Assembly (NCBI GenBank): GCA_021826725.1
Contig: JAKAYQ010000006.1
Span: 1-39,553 of the forward strand
Direction of reading: 5' to 3'
DNA length: 39,553 nt
DNA from: Actinomycetes bacterium
GTDB lineage: Bacteria; Actinomycetota; Acidimicrobiia; Acidimicrobiales; UBA8190
Shown here: piece by piece, positions 22,656 to 31,517 of the stretch
Position numbering within the stretch: position 1 is the stretch's first letter
Layout of the letters: each line of letters begins with the position of its first letter
Notes under the pieces: model-generated
The model's database searches: none
What the model saw: the letters and a program-made list of their open reading frames with translations, nothing else
Told to the model about the DNA's origin: nothing
Made by a program: the position numbers and the translations under genes

Positions 22656-25142
22656 GTGGAACGGACCCGTGCGAGCACCACCCCCGCGCGCCGCGGCGAC
22701 TGGACCCACCCCGGTGCGCTCCCGGCCGCCTCCGGCTCGGCACGGCCGTTGGGGCGCCGGCGGATCGCCCGAGCACCTGACGGGCCGACAGTCGTCGGCC
22801 TGTTCGCCGTCGCCATCGCCGTCGCCGCCTTGCTCTCGGGTGGCCCGGTCGCCACCACTGCCGCCAGCCGCCTCCCCGCCCGGGCGACGACACGTTCGAC
22901 CGGCACGCAGCCGGCTGCGCACCGTGCGGCGGCACACCACCTGTCTGCGCACCGTGCCTCTGTGCACCATGCCCCTGTGCACCAGCTGGCCGCACACGGC
23001 GCGGCTCCACCTGCACCGCCTGCCGGCACCCACACCGGAGGACCCGCTGCAGCGGTACCTGCGTCCAGCCCGCAGCCGGCGCTCCGCCTCGTCCACCAGG
23101 TGTGGACCGTCGGGCCAAGTCAGGCCTTCACCGCCACCGTGGCCATGTCCGGTGGGCGAGCAGACCAGCTGACGATGACCGTGTCCGTCTTCTCGCGGCT
23201 GCACACCCGGACTGCGCTGTCACAGACCCTGTCCGGCACCGTCAGGGGTGCCGTCAGGTTCCGGTCGGACCCTGTCCCACTCGCCTCGTTGCCCACCGCG
23301 AAGACAGGCCAGTACCAGGTCGACCTGGCGCTGCAGACGCCCGACGGCACGACCAGCAGCGCCACGAGCGGTGACACGGCTCCAGCCGCGTTCGGACCCG
23401 CCACGCTCCACTGCACATTGGACCAGCCTGGCACCTGCGGCGGCGTCTACCCGGTCGAGATCCAGGTGGGCCCAGCCGGTGAGGCCGCCAGCGCCACTCT
23501 GGTCACCGAGCTGGTGTACACCTACCCGGCTGGCAACCCCTACCACGCCACCAGCCCCCTGCGCGTCGCGTTGGTCGTGCCCTTGACGACCGCCGGCAGC
23601 GCCGGCACGCCACCCGCCGGATCCGTCGCGCAGCTGGAGCAGCTCGCCCGAGCTGTCACCTCCCCGGCGTCGGTTCCACTCACCGTGGTACCCGAACCCG
23701 CGGCGCTCGGTGCCCTCGGCCGCAGCCCCAGCGTGCTCGACCGACAGGCCCTGGCCGCGATGGACGCGGCGATCAGCGATCCGGCCCACCAGGCCCTGTT
23801 GCAGAGCTACGTGCCGGTCGACGCCACCGCCCTCGTCAACGCGGGGCTCACGGAGGAGCTGGCCGACCAGGTGAGCCGGGCATGCCGGGAGCTCGGCCCG
23901 CCGAAGACAACCATCGGCACCTGGGTCGCCGGCGCCGCTCTCGACGACGCGGCGGCAGCCGCTCTGTCGGCGTCGACCTGCAACCCGGTGCGCCGGCTGG
24001 TGCTGCCGGCATCGTCGGTGACCGGTGGAGGCTGCACGATCACCTGCACCACCCCGTTCACCGTCGACGCCGGTCAAGGCGGCCCCCTCACCGCCATGGA
24101 AGCCGACTCCCAACTGGCCAGTGAGATCACTGCCCCAACGCCCGATCCCGTACTGCAGGCCCACCAGCTGCTGGCCGACCTGTCACTCACCTACTTCGAG
24201 GCGCCAGGATCGGCCCAGGCTCGGGGGGTGGTGCTGGCCGTTCCCCCCGGTGCCGCCGTCTCGCCCGGTGCGATCGCCGACCTGGTCGGGGGACTGGCAG
24301 CCGACCCGGCCCTGACCCCGGTGACACTGGCCCAGCTCTTCGCCCAGGTGCCGGTGGGTGCAAACGGCCAGCCCGCCACGCGGCGCCTGATCGCCCCCGG
24401 CGGCACCCACGGCCTGCCGGTCCGGGCGCTGCAGGCGGCGCGGTCCCAGCTGACCGCCTACACGAGCGCGGTGGGCTCGACACCTGCGGGCCAACAGGCG
24501 GTCACCCAGCTCGCTGGGGATCTGCTGCGCACGGAATCGATCGATCTGCGCCCCGTCGAGCAGCTGCACGCCGTCACCGCCTTCGAACGCTCGCTCGGCG
24601 CCGAGCTGGGCCGGGTGACGCTGTCGGGTGGCGTGATCCGGCTCACCTCCAGCTCAGTCCTACGCGTGCCGATCGCTCTCGGCAGCACAACCGGGTTCCC
24701 CGTGGCGGGCACGCTCACGGTCTCGAGCGACAAGCTCCTCTTCACGCCCGGCGGCCAGTGCCAGGGCATCGACCGGGGGCCCGCCGGGTTCTCCGGTGTG
24801 TCGTGCCCCGTGGTCTTGTCGAAGGTCACCAACGCCGTGTACGTGTCCATGCGAGCCCGGATCGGGGGGGACTTCCGCGTCGCCGTGACGCTCGACACGC
24901 CCGCCGGAGGGCTGGCCATGGTGCACGGGCAGCTCACCGTCCGGTCCCTGTCCACCTCGGTCGAGGCCGTCGTCCTGTCCGTGGCCGCCGGCGCCGTGCT
25001 GCTTGCCTGGTGGGCCCGGACCGGGTGGCGAACTCGGCGGCGGGCACGGCACGGCCGGCACCCGCGCAGCGCTGGCAGCCCCGGCACGCCCGCAGGGGTG
25101 AACACCGGCGAACCTTCCCCCGGAACACCGGCGCCGGCGTGA
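22656..25142 (+). CDS. DUF6049 family secreted/membrane protein
   Basis: The 828-residue protein has one hydrophobic segment near residues 47-62, a long extracytoplasmic region of beta-rich and Ala-rich sequence, and a C-terminal membrane helix (about 769-789) followed by a short basic cytoplasmic tail. It matches the large anchored protein found upstream of murJ in actinobacteria (Rv3909 position in M. tuberculosis, from memory). A His-rich low-complexity stretch lies at about residues 88-112. The GTG start at 22656 probably uses a leaderless transcript. The stop overlaps the murJ start (GTGA). A role with MurJ at the cell envelope is inferred from this linkage. Confidence 0.85.
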   Translation: MERTRASTTPARRGDWTHPGALPAASGSARPLGRRRIARAPDGPTVVGLFAVAIAVAALLSGGPVATTAASRLPARATTRSTGTQPAAHRAAAHHLSAHRASVHHAPVHQLAAHGAAPPAPPAGTHTGGPAAAVPASSPQPALRLVHQVWTVGPSQAFTATVAMSGGRADQLTMTVSVFSRLHTRTALSQTLSGTVRGAVRFRSDPVPLASLPTAKTGQYQVDLALQTPDGTTSSATSGDTAPAAFGPATLHCTLDQPGTCGGVYPVEIQVGPAGEAASATLVTELVYTYPAGNPYHATSPLRVALVVPLTTAGSAGTPPAGSVAQLEQLARAVTSPASVPLTVVPEPAALGALGRSPSVLDRQALAAMDAAISDPAHQALLQSYVPVDATALVNAGLTEELADQVSRACRELGPPKTTIGTWVAGAALDDAAAAALSASTCNPVRRLVLPASSVTGGGCTITCTTPFTVDAGQGGPLTAMEADSQLASEITAPTPDPVLQAHQLLADLSLTYFEAPGSAQARGVVLAVPPGAAVSPGAIADLVGGLAADPALTPVTLAQLFAQVPVGANGQPATRRLIAPGGTHGLPVRALQAARSQLTAYTSAVGSTPAGQQAVTQLAGDLLRTESIDLRPVEQLHAVTAFERSLGAELGRVTLSGGVIRLTSSSVLRVPIALGSTTGFPVAGTLTVSSDKLLFTPGGQCQGIDRGPAGFSGVSCPVVLSKVTNAVYVSMRARIGGDFRVAVTLDTPAGGLAMVHGQLTVRSLSTSVEAVVLSVAAGAVLLAWWARTGWRTRRRARHGRHPRSAGSPGTPAGVNTGEPSPGTPAPA

Positions 25143-27151
25143 GCGCGGGAGCAGGGGCGGCCGGCGGCGCTGGCGCTGGACCGGGAACCTCCGGCGGGGG
25201 CCCAGGATCTGGCGGCTCCTGGGCCGCCGGCAGCCTCGCCGGGGGCAGCAACGACCTCGCCCGGGCCACCGGGGTCATGGCCATCGGCACGCTGCTGTCG
25301 CGCGGGACCGGCCTGCTGCGCACCGTCGCCACCGTCTACGCCCTCGGGTTCGCCGGCGTGTCGGGCGACTACAACCTGGCCAACACCATCCCGAACATGG
25401 TCGTCGACCTGCTGCTGGGCGGCGTACTGGCGGCGACGTTCATCCCCGTGTTCGTGCAGCGCCTCGCCAGTCGGACCGAGGACGAGGCGTGGGATGCCAT
25501 CTCCGCCGTCGTGAGCGTGGCGGTGGTCGCCATCGCCGCCGCGTCGGTGCTCTTCCTGGTGGCCGCACCGCTGGTCGTCGACGTCCTGACCGGGCTCGGC
25601 TCCGGCGCGCACGGCGGGGCCGATCGCCGCCTGGCGACGGACCTGCTGGTGCTGTTCGTCCCCCAGCTCACCTGCTACGGGCTGATCGCGCTGGCCACCG
25701 CCGTGCTGAACGCCCGGCGGCGCTTCGCCGCCCCCATGTTCGTCCCCATCGTCAACAACGTCGTGCTGATCGCCGTCCTGGTGGCGTTCCGCCAGCTCGT
25801 CGGCCCCGCGGTGGTCGGCGCTGCGGGGGGTGCCCAGGCCCTCCTGGCGCACCGCGGCTGGCTGCTGCTGCTCGGCGTCGGCACGACCCTGGGCGTCGTC
25901 GTGCAGGCCATCGCGCTGATACCGGCGCTGCGGGGGGCGGACCTGCACCTGCGCTGGAACCCCCGGTTCCGCCACGAGTCCGTCCGCACCGTCGTCCGCT
26001 TGTCGGGATGGACCTTCGGGCTGGTCGTGGCCAACCAGGTGGCGCTCACGGTGGTCCTGGCCCTGTCCGAGGCCATCGGCCCGCGGGCGGTGTCCGCGTA
26101 CACGTACGCGTGGCAGTTCTTCCAACTCCCGTTCGGCGTGGTGGCCGTGTCGGTGATGAGCGCGACCGCTCCGGAGCTCGCCGAGCGGTGGACGCTGCAC
26201 GATCTCGAGGGGTTCCGCCGGCGGCTCGCGACCGGCCTTCGGGCCATCCTGGCTGTCATGGTGCCCGCCGCGGCGGGCATGGTCGTCCTGGCCCGCCCGG
26301 CCGTCGAGCTCTTGGGGCACCTGACCCACCAGGCCGGGTCTGCCGGCACCGCGCAGGCCCTGTCCGTCCTGGCACTCGGTCTCCCCGGCTTCTGCGTCTT
26401 CCTGTACGCCATCCGTGTCCTGCAGTCGATACAGGACATGCGCTCGGCATTCTGGCTGTACGCGCTGGAGAACGGCATCAACATCGTGCTGGCGGTGGCG
26501 CTGTACCGGCCGCTCGGCGTGCGCGGCATCGCCGCCTCGATCGCCGCCGCCTACACCGTGGCGGCCGTCGTCGCCCTGGCCCGAGTGCGTGGGGAGGTCC
26601 AGGGCCTCGGCGGCGACCTGATCGGCGGAGCGCTCCGGAGGATCGGCGTGGCCAGCGTCGTCCTCATCGTGGCCGCCGCCGCGGGGGTCGACGTGTCCGC
26701 TTCGCAGACTGGGCCCGCCCTGCTGGGTCGCCTGGTGCTGGGTGTGGCGGCCGGCACGGCCGGCTATCTGGGCACCATGGCCGTCGCCGCGATGGCGGAC
26801 AGACGGCGACGGCTGGTGCCTCCCACCAGGAACCGCCCCGGTGCGAGCACCACGGGCAGGACTGGCGCCGCCGCCGATCACCGGTCTTCGGGCACCGTCC
26901 CCGGCTCGGGCAACGGCTCGGGCGCTGACGCACGTGGTGGCTCGGGTGGCGGCCGGCTCAAGTCCCGGGCCGCCAGGACCCGAGGCCGGGTCCCGCCGGG
27001 ACTGCCGGTCCCAATGGCGCCCGCGGGGCGACCCCCGAGCCGTCCGACGAGCCTCGGTCCGCTGCGGCGCGCCGGGGACGGGGGATCGGCACCCGAGCAG
27101 GACACCGGTCCGGACGACGGTTCGAGCGCCGGTCCCCCTGGCGACGGGTGA
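25139..27151 (+). CDS. murJ: Lipid II flippase MurJ
   Basis: MurJ (MviN) moves lipid II across the membrane for peptidoglycan synthesis. The 670-residue protein has an N-terminal Gly/Ala-rich tract (about 1-45), then 13-14 membrane helices with the signature SRGTGLLRTVATVYALG, LANTIPNMVVDLLLGGVLAATFIPVFV, and RRFAAPMFVPIVNN. A disordered Arg/Gly/Pro-rich cytoplasmic tail of about 120 residues follows. In mycobacteria the MurJ tail carries a regulatory pseudokinase domain, but no such fold is evident here. The GTG at 25139 overlaps the DUF6049 stop. Confidence 0.94.
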   Translation: MSAGAGAAGGAGAGPGTSGGGPGSGGSWAAGSLAGGSNDLARATGVMAIGTLLSRGTGLLRTVATVYALGFAGVSGDYNLANTIPNMVVDLLLGGVLAATFIPVFVQRLASRTEDEAWDAISAVVSVAVVAIAAASVLFLVAAPLVVDVLTGLGSGAHGGADRRLATDLLVLFVPQLTCYGLIALATAVLNARRRFAAPMFVPIVNNVVLIAVLVAFRQLVGPAVVGAAGGAQALLAHRGWLLLLGVGTTLGVVVQAIALIPALRGADLHLRWNPRFRHESVRTVVRLSGWTFGLVVANQVALTVVLALSEAIGPRAVSAYTYAWQFFQLPFGVVAVSVMSATAPELAERWTLHDLEGFRRRLATGLRAILAVMVPAAAGMVVLARPAVELLGHLTHQAGSAGTAQALSVLALGLPGFCVFLYAIRVLQSIQDMRSAFWLYALENGINIVLAVALYRPLGVRGIAASIAAAYTVAAVVALARVRGEVQGLGGDLIGGALRRIGVASVVLIVAAAAGVDVSASQTGPALLGRLVLGVAAGTAGYLGTMAVAAMADRRRRLVPPTRNRPGASTTGRTGAAADHRSSGTVPGSGNGSGADARGGSGGGRLKSRAARTRGRVPPGLPVPMAPAGRPPSRPTSLGPLRRAGDGGSAPEQDTGPDDGSSAGPPGDG

Positions 27152-27465
27152 GCCGGGCACACCCCGAGCACGACCGGGAGATGAGCCCACCGGTCCTTCT
27201 TGGCGGCGGGTGGACCGGCAGGGCCGGATCGGATGACCGGGCAGCACAGGAACCGGTTTGCGTCCCTGGACAGGGCAGGCGCCAGCGGTAGGAGAAGCCG
27301 GAGCCGGTTCGCCCCGGACTTCCGAGCCGGTTGGACCCGGGCTCCTGCGCCGCCGCGTGGCAGACTCGGTCAATAGGCTCGTTACATCGAGCAGGATTCG
27401 ATGGGCTGAGTTCGAGCGCAGCGTTGCGCTGCCCGGGTCGGACCCGCACAAGGAGAGGGGACGCC
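27152..27465. other. Intergenic region between murJ and degV
   Basis: No gene is seen. A hairpin CCGGTCC-N15-GGACCGG (27190-27218) could end the murJ transcript. A -10-like TAGGCT at 27374-27379 would give a leader of about 80 bases before degV, which contains a small inverted repeat AGCGCA-N4-TGCGCT. In M. tuberculosis the corresponding place, from memory, holds sigM and its anti-sigma gene. They are absent here. Confidence 0.4.
27190..27218 (+). terminator. Hairpin downstream of murJ
   Basis: Seven paired bases CCGGTCC/GGACCGG enclose a 15-base loop, 39 bases after the murJ stop. No T-tract is present. Confidence 0.3.
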
Positions 27466-28341
27466 ATGGCCGGCATCCACGTTGTCACCGACAGCGCCTG
27501 CGACCTGACACTGGAGCTGGCTGAGGCAAAGGGCATCCGCGTCGTACCGCTCACCATCCGCTTCGGGGACGAGGAGCTCGTCGACCAGGTGGAGCTGTCC
27601 GCCAAGGAGTTCTGGGACCGCGTCATCACCGGTCCCGACATGCCCCAGACCGCGGCACCCGCGCCGGGTGCATTCCAGCAGGCGTTCCTGGCGGCGGCAG
27701 ACCAGGGCGCGGACGGGGTCCTCTGCATCGACCTGTCCTCGGGTGTGTCGGCCACCTACCAGTCGGCGTTGGCCGCGGCGAGCGCCGTTGGCGACCGGAT
27801 CCCCGTTTCCGTCATCGACTCGCGCACCGTCACCATGGGCACCGGACTGCTCGCGCTTGCCGCGGCCGACCTGGCTGCCACCGGCATGCCACTTGCCGTG
27901 CTGACCGCCGAGATCGAGGCCATGAAGGCTCGCACGACCGTGCACGGCGTCATCGACACGCTCGACTTCCTCCGCCGGGGCGGCCGCATCGGCGGGGCGG
28001 CGCGGCTCATCGGCTCCATGCTGTCGATCAAGCCCGTCATCGAGGTGCGCGACGGCGTCGTCGAGGTCGAGTCGAAGCAGCGGACCCGGATCCGCTCGCT
28101 CGAGTACCTGGCCGGCAAGGCCCGCCAGGCCGGCGCCATCGATCGCATCGCCGCGGTGAACGGGGCCGCCGGCGACATCGAGGTGCTGCTCAGCATGCTC
28201 GACGGGGTCGAGAGCGTCCACGACCGGGTCGTCACCGACCTGGGGCCGGTGGTGGGCAGCCATGCCGGGCCCGGCACCATCGGGCTGTGCATCGTGCGGG
28301 CCGCCGACGCGTTGGGCCAGGACCCCGGGCCGAACGGGTAA
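27466..28341 (+). CDS. DegV family fatty-acid-binding protein
   Basis: DegV proteins bind a long-chain fatty acid and, in Firmicutes, act as FakB subunits for fatty-acid kinase. The 291-residue protein shows HVVTDSACDL, IRFGDEELVDQVEL, the TSQPAPGAF-like segment TAAPAPGAFQQAF, CIDLSSGVSATYQSA and VIDSRTVTMGTGL. It also has DTLDFLRRGGRIGGAARL, followed by LSIKPVIEVRDGVVE, and HAGPGTIGL. An AGGAGAGG ribosome site precedes the ATG at 27466. No fatty-acid kinase FakA is in the window, so its partner is unknown. Confidence 0.93.
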   Translation: MAGIHVVTDSACDLTLELAEAKGIRVVPLTIRFGDEELVDQVELSAKEFWDRVITGPDMPQTAAPAPGAFQQAFLAAADQGADGVLCIDLSSGVSATYQSALAAASAVGDRIPVSVIDSRTVTMGTGLLALAAADLAATGMPLAVLTAEIEAMKARTTVHGVIDTLDFLRRGGRIGGAARLIGSMLSIKPVIEVRDGVVEVESKQRTRIRSLEYLAGKARQAGAIDRIAAVNGAAGDIEVLLSMLDGVESVHDRVVTDLGPVVGSHAGPGTIGLCIVRAADALGQDPGPNG

Positions 28342-28350
28342 CCTCGCCAC

Positions 28351-28689
28351 ATGGAGCTGGGCAGCGCTGACGCGTCAACGGCCGAGGCGGCCGGCAGCGG
28401 CGACATCGCCGCCCGGGTCGCCGACACGATCGAGGCGGTTGTCGACGCGGTCCACGACAGGGCGATCCGGCCGTTGCTGCTGGTGGCCCGGGGCATCGTG
28501 TATGGGATCGTTGCCGGCACCATGGCGCTGGTCGTCGCCGTCGTGCTCGCCATCGCTCTGGTGCGGATCCTCGACGTGTACGCGTTCGGCAACCGCGTGT
28601 GGGCGTCGGATGCGCTGCTCGGTGCCGTGCTCTGCGCGGCAGGGGCGGTCGCCTGGCACAAGCGGCGCCCAGCAGGGGAGGAACGATGA
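28351..28689 (+). CDS. Small two-helix membrane protein
   Basis: The 112-residue protein has an Ala/Glu-rich amphipathic start, a long hydrophobic segment at about 49-71, a second near 86-101, and a basic C-terminus. I do not recognise a family. A -10-like TAACCT (28339-28344), which contains the degV stop codon, lies six bases before the ATG, so a leaderless internal promoter is possible. Its TGA overlaps the trxB ATG (ATGA), so it is translated with thioredoxin reductase. Confidence 0.75.
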   Translation: MELGSADASTAEAAGSGDIAARVADTIEAVVDAVHDRAIRPLLLVARGIVYGIVAGTMALVVAVVLAIALVRILDVYAFGNRVWASDALLGAVLCAAGAVAWHKRRPAGEER

Positions 28690-29645
28690 CCGAGGTTCGT
28701 GACGTCGTGATCGTCGGCTCGGGGCCTGCTGGCCTGACCGCCGCCATCTACTCAGCACGCGCCAACCTGTCCCCCCTGGTGCTCGAGGGCGAGCCTTCGT
28801 CCACCAGCGACCAGCCCGGGGGCCAGCTCATGCTCACCACCGAGGTGGAGAACTTCCCCGGCTTCGTGGACGGCATCCAGGGTCCCGAGCTGATGCAGCG
28901 GTTCCGCGACCAGGCCAGCCGGTTCGGTGCCGAGCTCCAGACCGTCAAGGCGACGCGGGTCGACCTGTCCTCCCGGCCGTTCGCTGTGTGGACCAGCCCC
29001 GGCGGCTCCGGCGAGCCGGCAGTGACCACCCGCGCGTTGATCGTCGCCACCGGAGCGCAGTCGCTCATGCTCGGTGTCTCCGGGGAGGACCTCCTGCTCG
29101 GCCACGGCGTATCGACCTGTGCCACCTGCGACGGCTTCTTCTTCCGCGGGCAGGAGATCGCCGTCATCGGCGGGGGTGACTCCGCTCTCGAAGAGGCCCT
29201 TTTCCTCACCCGCTTCGCCAGCAAGGTGACCCTGGTGCATCGCCGCAAGGAGCTCCGGGCCTCCAAGATCATGCAGGACCGGGCGTTTGCCAACGAGCGC
29301 ATCTCGTTCCGCTGGAGCTCCGTCGTCACCGCCATCCAGGGCGACACGTCGGTGACTGGAATCGCCCTGCGTGACGTCGACAGCGGCGCCGAGGAGATCC
29401 TGCCGGTCTCCGGCGTGTTCGTGGCCATCGGGCACCGGCCCAACACCGACATCTTCTCCGGCCAGCTGGAGATGGGAGACACCGGCTACATCCGCACCTT
29501 CGGCGGCAGCCGGTCGAGCGTGGACGGTGTGTTCGTCTGCGGAGACGTGCAGGACGACGTCTACCAGCAGGCGATCACCGCCGCTGGATCCGGCTGCATG
29601 GCGGCCATGGACGCCGAGCGCTGGCTCGAGGTCCAGGGCCGGTGA
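28686..29645 (+). CDS. trxB: Thioredoxin reductase
   Basis: The flavoenzyme transfers electrons from NADPH to thioredoxin. The 319-residue protein has the FAD motif GSGPAG at 11-16, the redox-active CATC at 145-148, the NADPH motif GGGDSA at 162-167, [15 protein letters not shown] for the NADPH phosphate, and the C-terminal FAD motif [20 protein letters not shown]. Length is normal. The ATG overlaps the upstream stop. trxA follows after 118 bases, as in other actinobacterial origin regions. Confidence 0.96.
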   Translation: MTEVRDVVIVGSGPAGLTAAIYSARANLSPLVLEGEPSSTSDQPGGQLMLTTEVENFPGFVDGIQGPELMQRFRDQASRFGAELQTVKATRVDLSSRPFAVWTSPGGSGEPAVTTRALIVATGAQSLMLGVSGEDLLLGHGVSTCATCDGFFFRGQEIAVIGGGDSALEEALFLTRFASKVTLVHRRKELRASKIMQDRAFANERISFRWSSVVTAIQGDTSVTGIALRDVDSGAEEILPVSGVFVAIGHRPNTDIFSGQLEMGDTGYIRTFGGSRSSVDGVFVCGDVQDDVYQQAITAAGSGCMAAMDAERWLEVQGR

Positions 29646-29763
29646 CCTGAGCCTGGCGCGCCCAATCGCCGCGGAGCGCCAGTGGAATGCCCTCGGGTGC
29701 CCGAGCGTTTATCAGACGACTGCAGCGGGCGAGCCATGACGACTCGCCGAGGAGGTAGCCCAC

Positions 29764-30090
29764 ATGAGCACCACGATGCCGACCCTCACAGACGCCACCT
29801 TCGACGAGCACATGGCGAACGCCGACGTGCCTGTCCTGGTGGACTTCTGGGCCGAGTGGTGCGGGCCGTGCAAGATGATCGCTCCCGTGCTCGAGGAGAT
29901 CGCCGGAGAGCAGGCGGGCAAGCTCCAGGTGGTCAAGCTCAACATCGATGAGAACCTGGACGTGACTCGGCGCTTCGACGTGATGAGCATTCCGACGCTG
30001 CTGCTGTTCAAGGACGGGGAGCCGCAGATGCGGATCGTCGGTGCCCGCGGCAAGGCGCAGCTGCTTCAGGAGATCAGCTCGTACCTGTAA
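29764..30090 (+). CDS. trxA: Thioredoxin
   Basis: The 108-residue protein has the active site WCGPC at 32-36, the buried Asp in LVDFWAEWC, and the cis-Pro in MSIPTLLLF. It reduces disulfides in cytoplasmic proteins and is recycled by the adjacent TrxB. The ATG has a GGAGG ribosome site seven bases upstream. It is probably in one unit with trxB and the cwlM-like gene. Confidence 0.97.
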   Translation: MSTTMPTLTDATFDEHMANADVPVLVDFWAEWCGPCKMIAPVLEEIAGEQAGKLQVVKLNIDENLDVTRRFDVMSIPTLLLFKDGEPQMRIVGARGKAQLLQEISSYL

Positions 30091-30125
30091 GCCCAGCCCT
30101 GCCCGGCACCGAGCCGGAGGACCCG

Positions 30126-31202
30126 GTGCCGGGACCCGGCACCGGCGATCCGGCGCGCCACCGAACCGCTTCGGGCGGCGGCGAGGGTTCGTCGGCGCGT
30201 GGCGCTCCACCGATCGGGGTTTCCGCTGCTGCGCTCCCGCTCCGTTCAGGCGACCGTGGAAGCGCGGTATCGGACCTGCAGGGACGGCTGACTCGTCTCG
30301 GCCTGCCGGTGGTCCCCGATGAGGACGGCACCTTCGGGACCGGCACGCGTGCCGCCATCGAGGCCTTCCAGCACCGCCGGGGCCTGCGGGTCGACGGCAC
30401 CTGCGGTACCCAGACCTGGTCGGCGCTCGTGGAAGCCGGCTTCGCGCTGGGATCCCGCCTGGTCTACGACCGGCGACCGATGCTGCGCGGCGACGACGTC
30501 GCCGAGCTGCAGCGCAGGCTGTCGGCGCTCGGGTTCGACACCGGCCGCGTCGACGGGATCTTCGGTCCGGCCACTGCCCACGCCGTTCGCGAGTTCCAGG
30601 GCAACGTCGGTCTACCATCCGACGGCATCGTGGGCGCCACGACGGTCCGGGAGCTCGGTCGTGTCATGCCGCGGCACGCCGACCCGTCGCTCGTCTCCGC
30701 CGTACGCGATCGCGAGCGCCTGCTGCACGCGCCACGAACCCTTCTCGACCGCAGGATCGCGATCGCCGAGGCCGGCGGCCTGGACGTCCTGGTCACCGCC
30801 GTCCGACGGCGCCTGGTCGCCGCGGGCGCACATGTCGTACCGATCCTGCACCCATCGGGATCCGTCCAGGCCACGATGGCCAACGCCGCTGCCGTCGAGG
30901 TCTTTCTCGGGCTCCACCTCGATCCGCCCGAGACCCGGTGCGCCTGCCTGTACTACTCCGGCTTCAGCTACGAGTCCCTCGGCGGTCGCCGACTGGCCGA
31001 GCTGACCCAGGGACTGGCGGCAGCAGCGCTGGGGGTGCCCGCAGACGGCGCCCGAGGCATGTCGCTGCCAGCACTGCGCGAGACCCGAATGCCAGCCGTC
31101 CTGTGCGAGATCGGACCCGCCGCAACCGTCGTACGCCGCAACGGCGAGCTGGCCGACGCGCTGGCCGACGCGCTGGCCGCCTGGGCCGCGACCCCGGTCT
31201 GA
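30126..31202 (+). CDS. cwlM: CwlM-like peptidoglycan-binding protein with degenerate amidase domain
   Basis: Two peptidoglycan-binding type-1 repeats are visible (about 39-104 with LRSGDRGSAVSDLQGRL, and 117-178 with LRGDDVAELQRRLSALGF). An amidase_3-like domain of about 150 residues follows. The zinc His of the DPGHGG start and the following Glu are missing: residues 209-222 read straight through RRIAIAEAGGLDVL with a shortened loop. The later His in LGLHLD (264) and Glu in LCEIG (328) remain. It therefore probably does not cut peptidoglycan. In mycobacteria CwlM, at the same place after trxB-trxA, is a cytoplasmic regulator of peptidoglycan synthesis. No signal peptide is seen. GGAGG precedes the GTG start. 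Confidence 0.85.
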   Translation: MPGPGTGDPARHRTASGGGEGSSARGAPPIGVSAAALPLRSGDRGSAVSDLQGRLTRLGLPVVPDEDGTFGTGTRAAIEAFQHRRGLRVDGTCGTQTWSALVEAGFALGSRLVYDRRPMLRGDDVAELQRRLSALGFDTGRVDGIFGPATAHAVREFQGNVGLPSDGIVGATTVRELGRVMPRHADPSLVSAVRDRERLLHAPRTLLDRRIAIAEAGGLDVLVTAVRRRLVAAGAHVVPILHPSGSVQATMANAAAVEVFLGLHLDPPETRCACLYYSGFSYESLGGRRLAELTQGLAAAALGVPADGARGMSLPALRETRMPAVLCEIGPAATVVRRNGELADALADALAAWAATPV

Positions 31203-31292
31203 ACCGCCCCTGTCGCACCTGGACCCGCCCCACCGGCCCTGCCCCACCCTGCCCCGCTCGGCCCAACCGACCCGCTGCGCACCGCACGGCTT

Positions 31293-31324
31293 GGGTCCCG
31301 GGTCCTACAGCCCTACCGGGACCC
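31293..31324 (+). terminator. Hairpin terminator after cwlM-like gene
   Basis: GGGTCCCGG(G)T pairs with ACCGGGACCC, ten pairs with one bulged G and an 11-base loop, 90 bases after the stop codon. A weak C/T-rich run follows. Confidence 0.5.
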
Positions 31325-31437
31325 GCCCTTCCCCGCCTGGACCCGCCCTGCTCAGCACCGCTCGGCTTGGTTCCCGAGCAGGAATCGCGTCGCGTGACAC
31401 CGTCTCGTTCAGCGTCGGCTGGCCCTGTCGTCGAGGT

Positions 31438-31470
31438 TTGTCCACAGACTCGTGCACAGGTTGTGGATCA
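31438..31470. promoter_or_regulatory. Two DnaA-box-like sites
   Basis: TTGTCCACA at 31438-31446 is a perfect high-GC DnaA box. TGATCCACA on the minus strand (31462-31470) is one mismatch from TTATCCACA. They face each other 15 bases apart and precede an AT-richer stretch (TTTAGCGTAAGATGA from 31484). Two boxes are few for an origin, and dnaA is not in the window. A DnaA-binding or titration site is possible. Confidence 0.4.
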
Positions 31471-31491
31471 CGTCCACCTACGATTTAGCGT

Positions 31492-31517
31492 AAGATGACC
31501 ACCGAGCGTGGTATCTT
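31492..31517 (-). terminator. Stem-loop downstream of parB
   Basis: AAGAT..CCAC and GTGG.ATCTT pair in two helices separated by a small internal loop, 107 bases after the parB stop. It could end the parA-parB transcript. Confidence 0.3.

Noticed and set aside
22557-23204. N-terminal extension of the CCA-adding enzyme
   Set aside because: The frame is open but antisense to the start of the DUF6049 gene. Homology begins at the GTG at 22556.
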